A stretch of DNA of 64,000 nucleotides from positions 2,294,001 through 2,358,000 of the forward strand of contig JAJHOH010000001.1 in the NCBI GenBank assembly GCA_021651055.1. Direction: 5' to 3'. The translations under genes were made by a program, and so were the position numbers. This document shows positions 1-10,700 of this stretch, piece after piece (within the stretch, counting starts at the first letter, position 1; each line of letters starts with the position of its first letter). A model generated the notes under the pieces. That model did no database searches and was not told the origin of the DNA. It saw nothing but the letters and a program-made list of their open reading frames with translations. This DNA is from Candidatus Manganitrophus morganii (lineage in GTDB: Bacteria > Nitrospirota > Nitrospiria > SBBL01 > Manganitrophaceae).

Positions 1-78
1 GACTATATGCCCGGGGGATACCGGGCCGGGCGACGCCGCAAGGTTGGCGGTCAATTTCAAAAGGTCATGGAGGATTGA
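1..78 (+). CDS. C-terminal end of an unidentified upstream gene (partial)
   Basis: Frame 1 is open from the first base and ends at TGA 76-78, giving 25 residues of a basic, Gly/Arg-rich tail. The stop overlaps the ATG of the next gene at 78-80, the arrangement expected for translationally coupled genes. The fragment is too short to name a family, and chance openness cannot be excluded. Confidence 0.45.
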   Translation, partial: DYMPGGYRAGRRRKVGGQFQKVMED

Positions 79-467
79 TGCAGATTCGTGTTTATTATGA
101 GGATACCGACGCGGGCGGGGTGGTTTACTACGCCAATTACTTGAAATATTTTGAGCGGGGGCGGACCGAATATTTTCGGGAACGGGGGTTGGAAGTGGCT
201 GCTTATGCCGCGGCCGGGGTTCTCTTCGTGGTCGCCCACGCCGAAATCGACTATCGCCTGGCGGCGCGCTACAACGACCTGCTCGACATGGAGACTGAGG
301 TCGTCGACTTCAGCCGCGCCAGCCTCACCTTCTCCCACGTCATCCGGCTGCACGACACCGATAAGGTGGTCGCGGAGGGATGGGTCCGGCTCGTCTGCGT
401 CGACGAGCGCTTCAAGCCGAAACGCCTTCCGGAAGAGATCATAAAGATCGTGACGAAGATCTGCTAA
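78..467 (+). CDS. ybgC: YbgC-family acyl-CoA thioesterase
   Basis: A 129-residue single hotdog-fold (4HBT) protein that hydrolyses acyl-CoA thioesters in the cytoplasm. In many Gram-negatives it sits at the head of the tol-pal cluster. The N-terminal motif with Asp11 (YEDTDAGG) followed by the V-Y-Y-x-N-Y segment is the family signature, Asp11 being the expected catalytic acid. ATG 78 is preferred over TTG 75 because a GGAGG lies at 69-73. The gene overlaps the stop of the preceding frame. No tol genes follow; the next gene, clpS, is convergent and abuts it with no intergenic space. Confidence 0.9.
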   Translation: MQIRVYYEDTDAGGVVYYANYLKYFERGRTEYFRERGLEVAAYAAAGVLFVVAHAEIDYRLAARYNDLLDMETEVVDFSRASLTFSHVIRLHDTDKVVAEGWVRLVCVDERFKPKRLPEEIIKIVTKIC

Positions 468-785
468 TTACGCCGGCTCAATGACACAGCGAAACGGAAA
501 GCCCTCCGCCCGCGCCGCATTGTGGACCTGCTCCTGCTTCAGCTCCGCCTGCTCCTTGGAGAGGGTCGCGACATGGGCGGCTCCTTCTGTATGAACCTGC
601 CACATTATCGCTTGAGCGGTGTCGGGATCTTTTCCAAAAATTTGAATTAAGATCCGGATGACAAACTCCATCGTCGTGACGTTGTCGTCCAGCAGGATGA
701 CCTTGTACGGGGGGATCTCTTCGATCTCTGAGCGGGTTTCTTCTGAAAGCTCCGGAAGGACGGACGGGGCCGTGCTCACTACCAT
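468..785 (-). CDS. clpS: ClpS, adaptor of the ClpAP protease
   Basis: A 105-residue protein matching the ClpS family over its length. An approximately 25-residue flexible N-terminus is followed by the folded core, with the D33-D34-N35 loop and M39-E40 that line the N-degron pocket, and H65 in the V-H-x-E-G segment. It ends in the usual P-F-R-C-x-I-E-P tail. ClpS binds N-terminal Leu/Phe/Tyr/Trp of N-end-rule substrates and hands them to ClpA, docking through its flexible N-terminus. No clpA lies beside it here. Its 3' end touches ybgC tail to tail. Confidence 0.95.
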   Translation of the reverse strand: MVVSTAPSVLPELSEETRSEIEEIPPYKVILLDDNVTTMEFVIRILIQIFGKDPDTAQAIMWQVHTEGAAHVATLSKEQAELKQEQVHNAARAEGFPFRCVIEPA

Positions 786-836
786 GGCGGACTCTTTTCT
801 GAGCGGAAAGGAACCGGCGGGAAAGGCAAAACGAGA

Positions 837-1550
837 TCACCCCTCGATGATCTCTTTCTTCACCATCGCGAGATAAACCTGCGCCTCTTTCCCCTCGGGG
901 TTGATCCGCTGGGCTTCTTCCCATTCGGCGAGGGCCAGATCGACAAACCCCTTCATATAATAGGTGACACCGAGATGGATGATGGCGGGAATGTACTTCG
1001 GATGAATCTCTTTGGCCTGCTGAAAGGTCTCGATGGCATCATCGAACATTCCCTTTTCCCGCAGGGTAATTCCAACTTTGGTGACCACGTCGACGAACTT
1101 CGGCCGGATGGAGAGAGCCCTCCGGTACTCTTCCAGCGCGCCGTCATAGAGGCCGATCTCAAAATACTGATCGGCGAGCTTCGCATGTTCGTTGGCGAGC
1201 TTTCCCTGGATAAAGGGATCGATCGATTTCACCTCGGACCGGACGACCCGCGCCGCTTTGGAAAAGGTCTCGCCCGCCTCGTCGTATCGGCCGAGGTCGT
1301 TGAGGGCGATCGTCAGGTTGAGGGAGGCCTCCGTATAGCGGGGATTGATCTGAAGCGCTTTTTTGAAGTAAACCACCGCCATCTCCGCATTTCCTTTCTG
1401 AAAGGTGATGATGCCGAGCTTATTATAAATATCGGCATATCCTTGCGGATGATTCTGGAGGAGCTTGAGAAAGAGCCGCTCTGCCTCGATGATCTTTCCC
1501 TCGTCGAAGGCGGCGCGGGCCTGCTCGTAGATTTTTTCGAAATCGTCCAT
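837..1550 (-). CDS. Tetratricopeptide-repeat protein
   Basis: A 237-residue protein made almost entirely of TPR units, with about six recognisable 34-residue helical pairs (for example the A-x-x-x-Y-N-K-L-G-I and Y-x-x-A-x-x-x-L-x-x-A-L patterns). It has no signal peptide or membrane segment, so a cytoplasmic scaffold role is likely; the partner is unknown. It lies about 50 bp upstream of clpS on the same strand and could be co-transcribed with it. The start ATG at 1550 has a GGGAG-type ribosome site 8 bases upstream. Confidence 0.85.
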   Translation of the reverse strand: MDDFEKIYEQARAAFDEGKIIEAERLFLKLLQNHPQGYADIYNKLGIITFQKGNAEMAVVYFKKALQINPRYTEASLNLTIALNDLGRYDEAGETFSKAARVVRSEVKSIDPFIQGKLANEHAKLADQYFEIGLYDGALEEYRRALSIRPKFVDVVTKVGITLREKGMFDDAIETFQQAKEIHPKYIPAIIHLGVTYYMKGFVDLALAEWEEAQRINPEGKEAQVYLAMVKKEIIEG

Positions 1551-1715
1551 CCGAAAACTCCCTGAAGTAGACCAAACTTACCTTAAAAGCGGAAAAGAGT
1601 CAAAAGTTTTTTCCCTCCGATCATCCCCGGAGATCCGATCGCCAGCAGGGTAAACGATTGTTTTATCAATCCGGAAAGGTTATAATCCCCCCACGATTTG
1701 AGCACAGGAGGTCCC

Positions 1716-2528
1716 ATGCAACACCCATCGATCATGGAGCCGTTTTATCTCTCCAAGGAGCCGTATTATCAACCGGTCGGCACGGAGGCCGTTCTTTTTA
1801 AAGCGGCCTATGAGTCGAAGCGGCCGGTGCTGATCAAGGGGCCGACCGGCTGCGGGAAGAGCCGGTTCGTCGCCTACATGGCCTACCATCTCAAGCGCCC
1901 GTTGATCACGGTCGCCTGCCATGAGGATCTGACCGCCTCCGATCTGGTCGGGCGGTATCTGCTCCAGGGGGACGAGACGGTCTGGGCCGATGGCCCGCTG
2001 GCGCTGGCGGTGAAACATGGGGCGATCTGTTATCTGGATGAGATCGTCGAAGCCCGCAAAGATACCACCGTCGTCATCCACCCGCTGACCGACGATCGCC
2101 GGATCCTCCCGATCGAGAAAAAAGGGGAGATCGTCCCCGCGTCGGACGATTTTATGCTCGTGATCTCCTACAACCCCGGCTATCAGAGTGTTTTGAAAGA
2201 CCTCAAGCAGAGCACCCGCCAGCGGTTCATCGCATTGGAATTCAACTATCCCCCGCGCGCAACGGAGATCCAGATCGTCGCCCGGGAAGCGGCGATTTCG
2301 GAAGAGGTCGCGAGGCGATTGGTCGGGATCGGCGAGAAGGTCCGGAATCTTAAAAACCACGGCCTGGAAGAAGGGGTCAGCACCCGCCTTTTGATTTATG
2401 CGGGCCAGTTGATCGGGAAGGGAATTCCGCCGCATCGGGCCTGCGAGGCGGCGATCGCCGACGCCATGACCGACGATGCCGAGATGCACAGAACCCTCAT
2501 GGAAATTGTCCGCAGTTTCTTCGAATGA
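1716..2528 (+). CDS. CbbQ/NirQ/NorQ-type MoxR AAA+ ATPase
   Basis: A 270-residue AAA+ protein of the MoxR class. Walker A (GPTGCGKS) is at residues 42-49 and Walker B ends in D108-E109. The sensor region and the C-terminal CbbQ_C-like part follow. Such ATPases form hexamers that act with a VWA partner as activating chaperones: CbbQ/CbbO for RubisCO, NorQ/NorD for nitric oxide reductase. ATG 1716 is chosen over upstream TTG 1698 because AGGAGGT sits at 1706-1712. The partner gene overlaps it by 4 bp (ATGA), implying coupled translation. Neither RubisCO nor nor genes are nearby, so the client is unknown. Confidence 0.88.
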   Translation: MQHPSIMEPFYLSKEPYYQPVGTEAVLFKAAYESKRPVLIKGPTGCGKSRFVAYMAYHLKRPLITVACHEDLTASDLVGRYLLQGDETVWADGPLALAVKHGAICYLDEIVEARKDTTVVIHPLTDDRRILPIEKKGEIVPASDDFMLVISYNPGYQSVLKDLKQSTRQRFIALEFNYPPRATEIQIVAREAAISEEVARRLVGIGEKVRNLKNHGLEEGVSTRLLIYAGQLIGKGIPPHRACEAAIADAMTDDAEMHRTLMEIVRSFFE

Positions 2529-5497
2529 GCCCGTCATCCCCCCTCGAATCGATCCAATCTTTGCTGGCGGCGACCCTCGACGCCGACGAGGTCGTACGCA
2601 TCCTCTCGGCGCTCTCCCGGCTCGATCCATCCCTCCAAAAAAACGCGGTGAACATCGGCCTCATCCTCTCCGATTTCTCGACCAAGGCGGCGGCGGAATA
2701 CTTTCGCGCGGTCCCTTCGGTGCTGCAGTCGATCGGCCCCGACGAGCTGGCCGGCTGGGTCGGGATGGGGATTCAGATCGCGCAGCAATCGTCGGCCGGA
2801 GGAATCCGGTTTTTCAAACAGGGACCGGCGGTCTTCGCAAAGCTCTCCTCCAAGCCGCTCCGCGACCGCTTCCTTCAGCTGGGGATTTCCCTGGCGCCGC
2901 GCGACTACAACCTGGCGCTGGAATATTACCAACAAGCGCCCGCCCTGCTTGCCAACGTTGTCTTGACCGAGGCGGCGCTGGCCGAATGGGCCGAGCACGG
3001 CTTCGCCCTTGGGAAACAAGATTACACCTTGGCGGTTGAGTATTTCCGAACGACCCCCTCGCTCCTGATTCTCCTGCCGATCGAGCTCCTCCCGAAGTGG
3101 ATCGCGGCGGGACAGAAGCTCTCCTCCGGAAAGGTCCTCGCGACGCTGCAGTTTGTTCGGACGAGTCCGGAGCTCTTTACGAAAATTTCATCGAACGCCG
3201 ACCGCGTCCGGCTCCTCGACCTGACCGCTGAGGTTGCTGAGCGGAATCCGGCGCTCGCCGCCAAGCTTTTCACCGAGGCGGCCGCCATCCTCCCCCCCTT
3301 TCAGACCCTTCATCTCGAAGGGGTGCTGCTCGATAAAGCGCTGACCCTGGCGCGGTTCGACGGGGAGCTGGCGGCGGCCTTTTTTTTAAGCGGTCCCAAG
3401 ATTTTGAAGGAGATGGGGCGCGCCGCGGCCCACTTCCCCGAATGGGTCGAAGCGGGGATGGCCCTCGTTAAAAACGGATCGGCTCAGGCGAAGGCCTTCT
3501 TCGCGTTTGAATCGAAGGGGGCGCGCGAGGCGGTCGATCATTTCGGAACCGGCGTTTCCCTCGCCTCGATCTCACGGATGTTAAAGCTCTTCGCGGAGGC
3601 CCTCTCCGGCCGGCCGGTCGCGATCCAGCCGACCTCAAGCCTCAAACAGGAAGGAAAGGAGTCCGAGGCGCCGACGACCGACGGCCAGACGATCTATCTT
3701 CCGGACCATGTCAACCAATTCCCCGACAAGGCGCTCAATCTCGAATGGTATAAGGTTGCGACCGCCTATCAGGCCGGCTACCTGGAGTTCAACACCTTCA
3801 CGCCGAAAATCGCCGACACCGCCGATCTGATCGAGGCGCTTCAGATGAAATACAAACGCCGGGGGGGATTCTCGAGTTTGACCTCCTTCTTCTCCCTCTT
3901 TCCCGAGCCGGCGCTGATCCAGCGGCTTTTTGAGATCGCCGAGGGGGCCCGGATCGAGTACTTGCTGAAGCAGGAGTATCCCGGATTAAGATCGGCGCTG
4001 ATCCGGATGCGCGAGGCCGACCTCGCCCGCCGTCCGCCGCTCACCGGGTTGAGCCCGCGCGGGGCCGTCGTCGAGCTGCTCCATCAGATTTCGCTGTCGG
4101 GGAAGACAAAAGAGCCGATTCCGCCGGCGCTTCAATCGACCCTCTTCGAGGCCTGCCGGATGCTGGGGGCGGTTCAAAACCCCGATGCGCCGGTCCCGGT
4201 CGCCTACGCGATGGCGGCGGCGGCGCGGGTCTACGATCTTTTGGAAATCGACCAGGCCGAGCCGACCCCCGCCACCGGCGACATGGAGACCTTCGATGAG
4301 CGGGGAAGCCCGGTTCGGGGCGAAGGAGAAGGGGCCGGAATGATCGCCCCCTCGACTCGCGGGGTGATCGATCCGAAGCGGGTGGAGGAGACGAAGAAAG
4401 CCACCCAGGCCCAGGCTGACGCCCTGCTGGAGAAACTCAAGGGGGCGGGGGTCGATCTCTCGACCGAAGCGGCCGTGGCAGCGCTTTCCGGATCGATCCA
4501 ACGGGGGGAGACCACGCTCGAATCGCTTCAGCAGGGAGGGGCGCTCGACAGCCTCGCCGAGCAGATGACGGCGGGGCGCTCGGCGCCGGGAGGGACCGCA
4601 GGCGGCAGGCGGTTCCGGTACGATGAATGGGATTGCGAGAGCAATGACTACCGGCCGGGATGGTGCCAGGTGATCGAGCGGCCGGTGGCGGCGGGAACCC
4701 CCGATGCGGTCGAGGCGATCCTCGCCGAGTACGGCGGGATGATCCAGTCGATTCAAACGGCGTTTCAGCACCTCCGCCCGGAAGGGCTCAAGCGGATCAA
4801 AGGGGAGCGGGAGGGGGACGAGCTCGATCTCGATGCGCTGCTCAACAGCCGGGTCGAGGCGAAATCGGGACGTTCTCCTTCGGATCGGATCTATGTTGCC
4901 CGCCAGAAGAAAGAGCGGAGTGTCGCGATTGCTTTTTTAATCGACATCAGCGGCTCGACGCAGCAGCCCCTCCCCGGTGGCGGAAAGCGGATCGTCCAGA
5001 TCGAAAAGGAGGCGCTGGTCCTTTTGTCGAAGGCGATCGACGCCGTCGGCGACCGCTTCGCCCTCTATGGTTTTTCGGGACGCGGAAAAGATTCGGTCGA
5101 TTTCTATCTGATCAAAGATTTCGACGAGCGCTACGGCGCCGAGATCGACCGCCGCATCGGCCGGATCGAGGCGGCGGCCCAGAACCGCGACGGCGCCGCC
5201 ATCCGTCATGCGGCGCGGCGGCTCGCGGCCCAGCCGTCCAAGGTCAAGGTGTTGGCCCTCATCAGCGACGGCAAGCCGCTCGACGACCAATACAGCGGCT
5301 CTTATTCGACCGCCGACACGAAGATGGCGCTTCGCGAAGCGAAACGGCAAGGAATTCATCCCTACTGCATTACGGTCGACCGGGAAGGACCGGAGTATCT
5401 GCGCGGCATGTATGGCGAGGTCGCCTATCTGGTCATCGACCAAATCGAAACCCTCCCGGTGAAGCTGCCGCAGATTTATAAGAGGCTGACCACATAA
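2525..5497 (+). CDS. Large CbbO/NorD-like VWA-domain protein with N-terminal helical repeats
   Basis: A 990-residue partner of the preceding AAA+ protein. The C-terminal 200 residues are a von Willebrand A domain with a metal-site motif DISGST near residue 807 and a later ISDGKP segment, as in CbbO and NorD. The first 380 or so residues contain about eight degenerate 36-39-residue repeats of the form A-x-x-[YF]-[YF]-x-x-x-[PA]-x-[LV]-[LF], each followed by a Trp/Leu-rich helix. The middle part has an acidic, Glu-rich linker (residues 590-680). It is longer than typical NorD or CbbO (about 600-800 residues). Its likely role is a substrate adaptor for the MoxR ATPase; the substrate is not known. 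Confidence 0.85.
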   Translation: MSPSSPLESIQSLLAATLDADEVVRILSALSRLDPSLQKNAVNIGLILSDFSTKAAAEYFRAVPSVLQSIGPDELAGWVGMGIQIAQQSSAGGIRFFKQGPAVFAKLSSKPLRDRFLQLGISLAPRDYNLALEYYQQAPALLANVVLTEAALAEWAEHGFALGKQDYTLAVEYFRTTPSLLILLPIELLPKWIAAGQKLSSGKVLATLQFVRTSPELFTKISSNADRVRLLDLTAEVAERNPALAAKLFTEAAAILPPFQTLHLEGVLLDKALTLARFDGELAAAFFLSGPKILKEMGRAAAHFPEWVEAGMALVKNGSAQAKAFFAFESKGAREAVDHFGTGVSLASISRMLKLFAEALSGRPVAIQPTSSLKQEGKESEAPTTDGQTIYLPDHVNQFPDKALNLEWYKVATAYQAGYLEFNTFTPKIADTADLIEALQMKYKRRGGFSSLTSFFSLFPEPALIQRLFEIAEGARIEYLLKQEYPGLRSALIRMREADLARRPPLTGLSPRGAVVELLHQISLSGKTKEPIPPALQSTLFEACRMLGAVQNPDAPVPVAYAMAAAARVYDLLEIDQAEPTPATGDMETFDERGSPVRGEGEGAGMIAPSTRGVIDPKRVEETKKATQAQADALLEKLKGAGVDLSTEAAVAALSGSIQRGETTLESLQQGGALDSLAEQMTAGRSAPGGTAGGRRFRYDEWDCESNDYRPGWCQVIERPVAAGTPDAVEAILAEYGGMIQSIQTAFQHLRPEGLKRIKGEREGDELDLDALLNSRVEAKSGRSPSDRIYVARQKKERSVAIAFLIDISGSTQQPLPGGGKRIVQIEKEALVLLSKAIDAVGDRFALYGFSGRGKDSVDFYLIKDFDERYGAEIDRRIGRIEAAAQNRDGAAIRHAARRLAAQPSKVKVLALISDGKPLDDQYSGSYSTADTKMALREAKRQGIHPYCITVDREGPEYLRGMYGEVAYLVIDQIETLPVKLPQIYKRLTT

Positions 5498-5503
5498 AAG
5501 AAT

Positions 5504-5589
5504 ATTGCGGAATGCGGATTGCGGATTGAAAGAGGAACAGAAGCCTTCTTCGGTTTCTTATTTTAAATCCGCAATCCGAAATCCGCAAT
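5504..5589. repeat. Imperfect inverted repeat of ATTGCGGATT-type units
   Basis: A 24-base arm at 5504-5527 and its near-complement at 5566-5589 (2 mismatches) enclose 38 bases. Each arm is itself built from tandem GCGGATT units. It lies between the VWA gene and the next gene, inside what could be one transcript, so it may fold in RNA. It resembles dispersed intergenic palindromes seen in many genomes. No T-tract follows, so it is not a standard terminator. Confidence 0.75.
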
Positions 5590-5612
5590 GAAGATCTTCA
5601 AGGAGAGACATC

Positions 5613-6044
5613 ATGGAATCACAAGATAATCTTTTCACCGGCTGGCTCTGGGAGATGTTCAAAGAGTATGTCCGGAAGATCCGGCGGACCGCTTCGCACG
5701 GCGCGCCGGAGGTGAGCGAGATGAAGGTGAAATATCAGGAGATCTTCAATGAGGCGTCGATCAAGATCTTGGTGGAGGAGAAGGTTGGGATGATCGTGAT
5801 CTTCAACGATCTCGAAAGCCGGACGACGGCGGAATTGACCGGCTTGATGGAGAAAGAGCAGCTGATGGCGTATCTCGCCAAAACCTACGGCCGGGGAAAA
5901 TACAAGATCAATCTCTATCACGGGATGACCTTCGTCGCGACCCACAATTTCAAAGTCGAAGAGGAGAGCCTCCCCGAGCACTGGCGGGAGATCGTTGCGC
6001 GGAACAAGGCGGCGGAAGGGACAATCAATCCATGGCAGAGATAA
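5613..6044 (+). CDS. Small protein of unknown function
   Basis: A 143-residue, charged, soluble-looking protein; I do not recognise the family. It has no signal peptide or transmembrane segment and is predicted mixed alpha/beta, with a Tyr/Lys-rich middle (YGRGKYKINLYHG). AAGGAGAG at 5599-5606 supports ATG 5613. The 3' end overlaps the start of der by 13 bp, so the two are probably translated from one message. Confidence 0.65.
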   Translation: MESQDNLFTGWLWEMFKEYVRKIRRTASHGAPEVSEMKVKYQEIFNEASIKILVEEKVGMIVIFNDLESRTTAELTGLMEKEQLMAYLAKTYGRGKYKINLYHGMTFVATHNFKVEEESLPEHWREIVARNKAAEGTINPWQR

Positions 6045-7348
6045 AAGGGCCGATTATCGCCGTTGTCGGGCGGCCGAACGTCGGAAAATCGACCCTCTTC
6101 AACAAGCTGGTCGGAAGGCGCAAGGCGATCGTTCAAGATATGCCGGGGGTGACGCGCGATCGAAACGAGGCGCTCGGCCATTATCGGGATCGGCAGTTTA
6201 CGCTGATCGATACCGGCGGGTTGGTCCCCGAATCGAAAGAGGAGATGGAGACCCAGGTCCGCCGGCAGTCGGAGATCGCCATCGAGCAGGCCGACGCCCT
6301 TCTTTTCGTCATGAGCGCGCGGGACGGGGTGACGCCGATCGACCGGTCGATTCATGATCTGCTTCGAAAAAGCGGAAAGCCGGTCTATTATGTGATCAAT
6401 AAGGCCGAAGGGAAGGGAATCCAACGATTCACCGAATTTTATGAGTTGGGCGTCGATCCGCTGTATGCCATCTCGGCCGAGCACAACGAAGGTTTAAGCG
6501 ATCTGCTCGATGCCCTCTATCCCCGGATGGCCCCGGAGGAAGAAGAGGAGAAGGTCGAAGCCCCCAAGGTGGTCGTCCTCGGCCGGCCGAATGTGGGGAA
6601 ATCGACCCTGATCAATACCCTCCTGCGGGAGGAGCGGCTCGTCACCAGCGATGTTCCGGGGACGACCCGCGATACGATCGACAGTTGGGTCACCTATCAC
6701 GACAAGCCTTATCTTTTTATCGATACGGCCGGCATCCGGCGGCGGGGAAAAATCGAACATGGGGTGGAGCAATTCAGCATCGCGCGGGCGAAAGAGGCGT
6801 TGGAGCGGTCGGACATCGCCCTCCTTCTGATCGACGGCGTCGAAGGGATCACCGAGCAAGATTCGAAGATCGCCGGGTTGATCATCGAGAAGGGGAAGGG
6901 ATCGGTCGTTCTGATCAATAAATGGGATCTGGCAAAAAAAGAAGAAAGGGCCAAGGAGCAGCTTCTGAACCAGATCGCCCTTCGGTTCCGGTTTATGAAC
7001 GATCTGCAGTATGCCACCATCTCCGCCCGGGAGGGAGAAGGGATCGGCCAGATCTTCCAGCTGATCGATACGGTTTACGCAGGATATACTCAGCGGGTCT
7101 CCACCGGCGATCTAAATCGCTTTTTTGAGAAAATTATGGAGAGCCATCCTCCCCCTTTTTACAAGGGAAAGCGGCTCAAACTCTACTATATTACCCAGGC
7201 AGGGGTGCGCCCGCCGACCTTTGTCCTCTTTGCAAACGCTCCCAAAGGGGTTCCCGATCATTACCTCGGCTACATTGAAAATCAGCTTCGGGAGACCTTC
7301 GGCTTCACCGGCACGCCGATCCGAATCCGACTTCGCCAGCGTCGATAA
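6032..7348 (+). CDS. der: Ribosome-assembly GTPase Der (EngA)
   Basis: A 438-residue protein with the diagnostic double GTPase architecture. G1 loops GRPNVGKS occur at residues 13-20 and again near 184-191. Each is followed by DTGG/DTAG (G3) and N-K-x-D-like (G4; NKAE in the first, NKWD in the second) motifs, and a C-terminal KH-like domain. Der acts in late 50S subunit assembly and is essential in most bacteria. The first G4 reads NKAE, a natural variation in some Der proteins. The start overlaps the upstream small gene. Confidence 0.97.
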   Translation: MAEIKGPIIAVVGRPNVGKSTLFNKLVGRRKAIVQDMPGVTRDRNEALGHYRDRQFTLIDTGGLVPESKEEMETQVRRQSEIAIEQADALLFVMSARDGVTPIDRSIHDLLRKSGKPVYYVINKAEGKGIQRFTEFYELGVDPLYAISAEHNEGLSDLLDALYPRMAPEEEEEKVEAPKVVVLGRPNVGKSTLINTLLREERLVTSDVPGTTRDTIDSWVTYHDKPYLFIDTAGIRRRGKIEHGVEQFSIARAKEALERSDIALLLIDGVEGITEQDSKIAGLIIEKGKGSVVLINKWDLAKKEERAKEQLLNQIALRFRFMNDLQYATISAREGEGIGQIFQLIDTVYAGYTQRVSTGDLNRFFEKIMESHPPPFYKGKRLKLYYITQAGVRPPTFVLFANAPKGVPDHYLGYIENQLRETFGFTGTPIRIRLRQRR

Positions 7349-7753
7349 ATTTCCCTCTTCTTTCGGCCTCAGAGGCCATAAATACCCTGATTGACTCACT
7401 CAGGGTCAATTCTGTATATTGAACCTACTCTGAGTGAATAATAACAATCCTGTATGGCCTCCTTCAGCAGAGGCTGAACATCTTCCTTCTCTTATTGAGA
7501 GGGCTGCTGAAATACCTCAATAGAACACCCCTCGCGAGATTAGGATTCGTCAAGAACGAGGGAAGGATTCAGAGTCGGAGGTAGACGAGATGATCCGCTC
7601 CTTCTTCCCGAGTCTTCAGCCCCTCCGATCAGGCCGTCTTCCTGACCGCTTCTTTCAAAGACCCTTTTTTTCCGCAAGAAGATCCCGGATTGATGCTCTT
7701 TGCCGTAAGCGCTTTCCGGAAGGGGTCTTCTCTCCCTGTGGAGAAAGCGTCTG
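7349..7753 (+). promoter_or_regulatory. 405-bp intergenic region with a candidate promoter inside an inverted repeat
   Basis: No convincing gene is present. At 7391-7420 a TTGACT box and a TATATT box are separated by 18 bases, a sigma-70-like promoter on the + strand. The perfect inverted repeat TCACTCAG (7396-7403) and CTGAGTGA (7430-7437) overlaps the -35 box and brackets the -10 box and start site, as an operator might. The following kinase gene starts some 320 bases later, so the transcript would have a long leader. Several short GA/CT-rich stretches follow without clear structure. Confidence 0.4.
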
Positions 7754-10700
7754 ATGAAACCGCCCCTTCCCCAGGATGAACCAAAGCGGCTGGAAACGCT
7801 TCGGCAATATCAGATCCTTGATACCCCATCGGAAAATGTGTTTGACGATTTGACACGGTTGGCCTCCGACGTTTGTGAAGCGCCGATTGCAGTGATCACG
7901 TTTATCGATGATCATCGTCAGTGGTTCAAATCAAAAATAGGTGTGCGCCCGACTGAGACCCCCCGGGAGAGCGCCATTTGCGCCCACGCAATCCTGCAGC
8001 GCCAGCCGTTGATTGTTCACGATACCGCTTCCGACCCCCGGTTCTCGGACAACCCCTGGGTGACCTCCGACCCCCACGTCCGATTCTACGCAGGCGCCCC
8101 GCTGCTGACCCCCGAAGGGCATGCCCTCGGAACCGTCTGCGTCATGGATTACGCTCCTCGAGAGCTGCGCCCCAAGCAGATCGAAGGGCTCCAAACGATT
8201 GCGCACGAGACGATGCTGCTGCTGGACCTTCGCCGTCAGCTCTCGGCGTCGTCGCGCATGGTGACCGGCCTCCGGGAGGCGGAGGAGGCGCTGCGGGAAT
8301 CGGAGGAAAAGTATCGGATCCTCTTCGAGAACAATCCGCATCCGATGTGGGTGTTCGATCCGGAGACGCTCGCCTTTCTGGCGGTCAACGAGTCGGCCAT
8401 CCGGCACTACGGCTACAGCCGCGAAGAGTTCCTCTCCATGACCATCAAAGACATCCGCCCGCCGGAAGACATTCCCCGCTTGCTGGAAGATTTTAAGAAG
8501 ATGTCCCCCGGAGTCGCTCGGGCCGGCGTCTGGCGGCACCGGAAGAAGGATGGAACGATCATCGACGTGGAGATTACCCGCGATCTGATCCCTTTTATGG
8601 GGAAGCAGGCGGGGCTTACCTTGGCAAATGACGTGACCGAAAGAAAGAAGGCGGAGGAGGAGCACGCGCGCCTTCTTCATCGCGAGCGGGAAGCGCGTGC
8701 GGCGGCGGTGCAGGCGCAGTGGCGCTTTACTTTCCTGGCGGAAGCGAGTGAGATCCTCTCCGCTTCGCTTGATTACGAAACCACCTTGGAGAGCGTGGCG
8801 CGTTTGGCGATCCCCTTTCTGGCGGACGGTTGCGTCGTTGATATCGTTGAAGAAGACCAATCGATCCGCCGGGTGGCGGCGGTCGCCACCGATCCGGCCA
8901 AAGAAGCGCTCGGATTGGAACTGATGCGGCGCTACCCTCCCGAACGGGGAGGCGCTCACCCGCTTCGGCAGGTGCTGACCTCGGGAAAGACGATGATTCT
9001 CTCCGATATTCCAGACGCGTTGTTGGAGACCATCGCGCGCGATCCCGAACATCTGAAGCTCGCCAAAGCGCTGGGGATCAAATCGGCGATGATCGTCCCC
9101 CTCTCGGCGCGAGGGAAAACGTTGGGGGCTCTTTCTTTTGTCACAATGGAATCGGGCCGCCATTTCGGAGAGGACGATCTCTCCCTGGCGGAAGACCTCG
9201 CGCGCCGCGTCGCCGTGGCGGTCGATAATGCGCGTCTTTACCGGGGGGCCCAAAGAGAAATCGAGGAGCGAAAAGAGGCCGAAGCGGCGCTACGCGAGAG
9301 CCAGCGGGCGCTGACGACCTTGATGAGCAATCTCCCCGGTTTGGCCTACCGGTGCCGGAACGATCCGGACTGGACGACCGAGTTCGTCAGCGAGGGATGC
9401 CTGGCCATCACCGGTTATGCTCAGGATGATTTTATCGGAAATAAAACCCTCTCCTATGGGAGCTTGATCCACCCCGAAGATCGGGAACGGGTCTGGGAAG
9501 AGACCCAAGCCGCCCTTCGCGAGAAGAGACCGTACGAATTGGTCTACCGGATTTTTACCGCATCGAAGCAGGAGAAGTGGGTTTGGGAGCATGGGCGCGG
9601 GGTGTATTCCCAGGGGGGCGAATTGCTGGCGTTGGAGGGTTTTACCACCGAGATCACCGAGTGGAAACGCGCGGAGGAAGCGCTGGCGTCGGAGAAAGAA
9701 CGCCTTGCGGTGACATTGGGGTCGATCGGCGATGGGGTGATCACCACCGACATGGAGGAGAGGGTTGTCCTGATGAACAAAGTGGCCGAGGGCCTCACCG
9801 GCTGGACCCAACAAGAGGCCGTCGGCCGCCCCCTTCAGGAAATCTTTCATATGATCGACGGAAAAACCGGCCGGCCTCTGGAGAGTCCCGCCGTCCAGGT
9901 TCTGCAAACCGGCGCGACCGTCGAATTGGCCGATCATACGGTTCTGGTCTCTCGAGAAGAAACAGAGCGGAGCATTGCCCACAGCGGCGCCCCTATTCGA
10001 GACAAAGCAGGACATATCATCGGCGTGGTCTTGGTGTTCCGAGACACCACCCAGCAGCAAAAAATGGAGGAAGATCTTCTTCGAACGAGCAAGCTGGAAG
10101 CGGTGGGATTGCTTGCCGGCGGCATCGCACACGACTTTAACAATATCTTGACCGCGATTCTGGGGAATCTCTCCCTGGTGAAGATGTCGATCGGTCCGAC
10201 CGATCCCCTTCATCGGCGGGTCAGCGACGCGGAGACCGCTTCGCTTCGGGCAAGGGATCTGGCACAGCAGCTCTTGACCTTCGCCAAAGGGGGGACGCCG
10301 ATCAAGAAAACCGTCTCGATGAAAGGGCTGCTGAAGGATTCAATCGAGTTCGTTCTGCACGGATCGAATGTCGGGGTTGAATTCGTCATCTCGGACGATC
10401 TCTGGCCGGTCGAAATCGATGAGGGTCAGATCAGTCAGGTCCTCCACAATCTGGTCATCAACGCCCAGCAGGCGATGCCCCAAGGCGGGATCATCAAAGT
10501 GCGGGCGGAGAATGATCTTGTCAAAGAAGGGGACAAGCGGATTTTCCTCAAGCCGCGGAGATACGTTCGAATCTCGATTCGGGACTTTGGAATCGGCATT
10601 CCGAAGGAGCACCTCTCGAAGATCTTCGATCCTTATTTTACGACCAAACAGAAGGGAAGCGGACTGGGGCTGCCGACCTCCTATTCAATCATCAAAAAAC

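Noticed and set aside
1716-5497. Part of a RubisCO or nitric oxide reductase operon
   Set aside because: No cbbL/cbbM or norB/norC genes exist in the window; only the ATPase and VWA partner are present.
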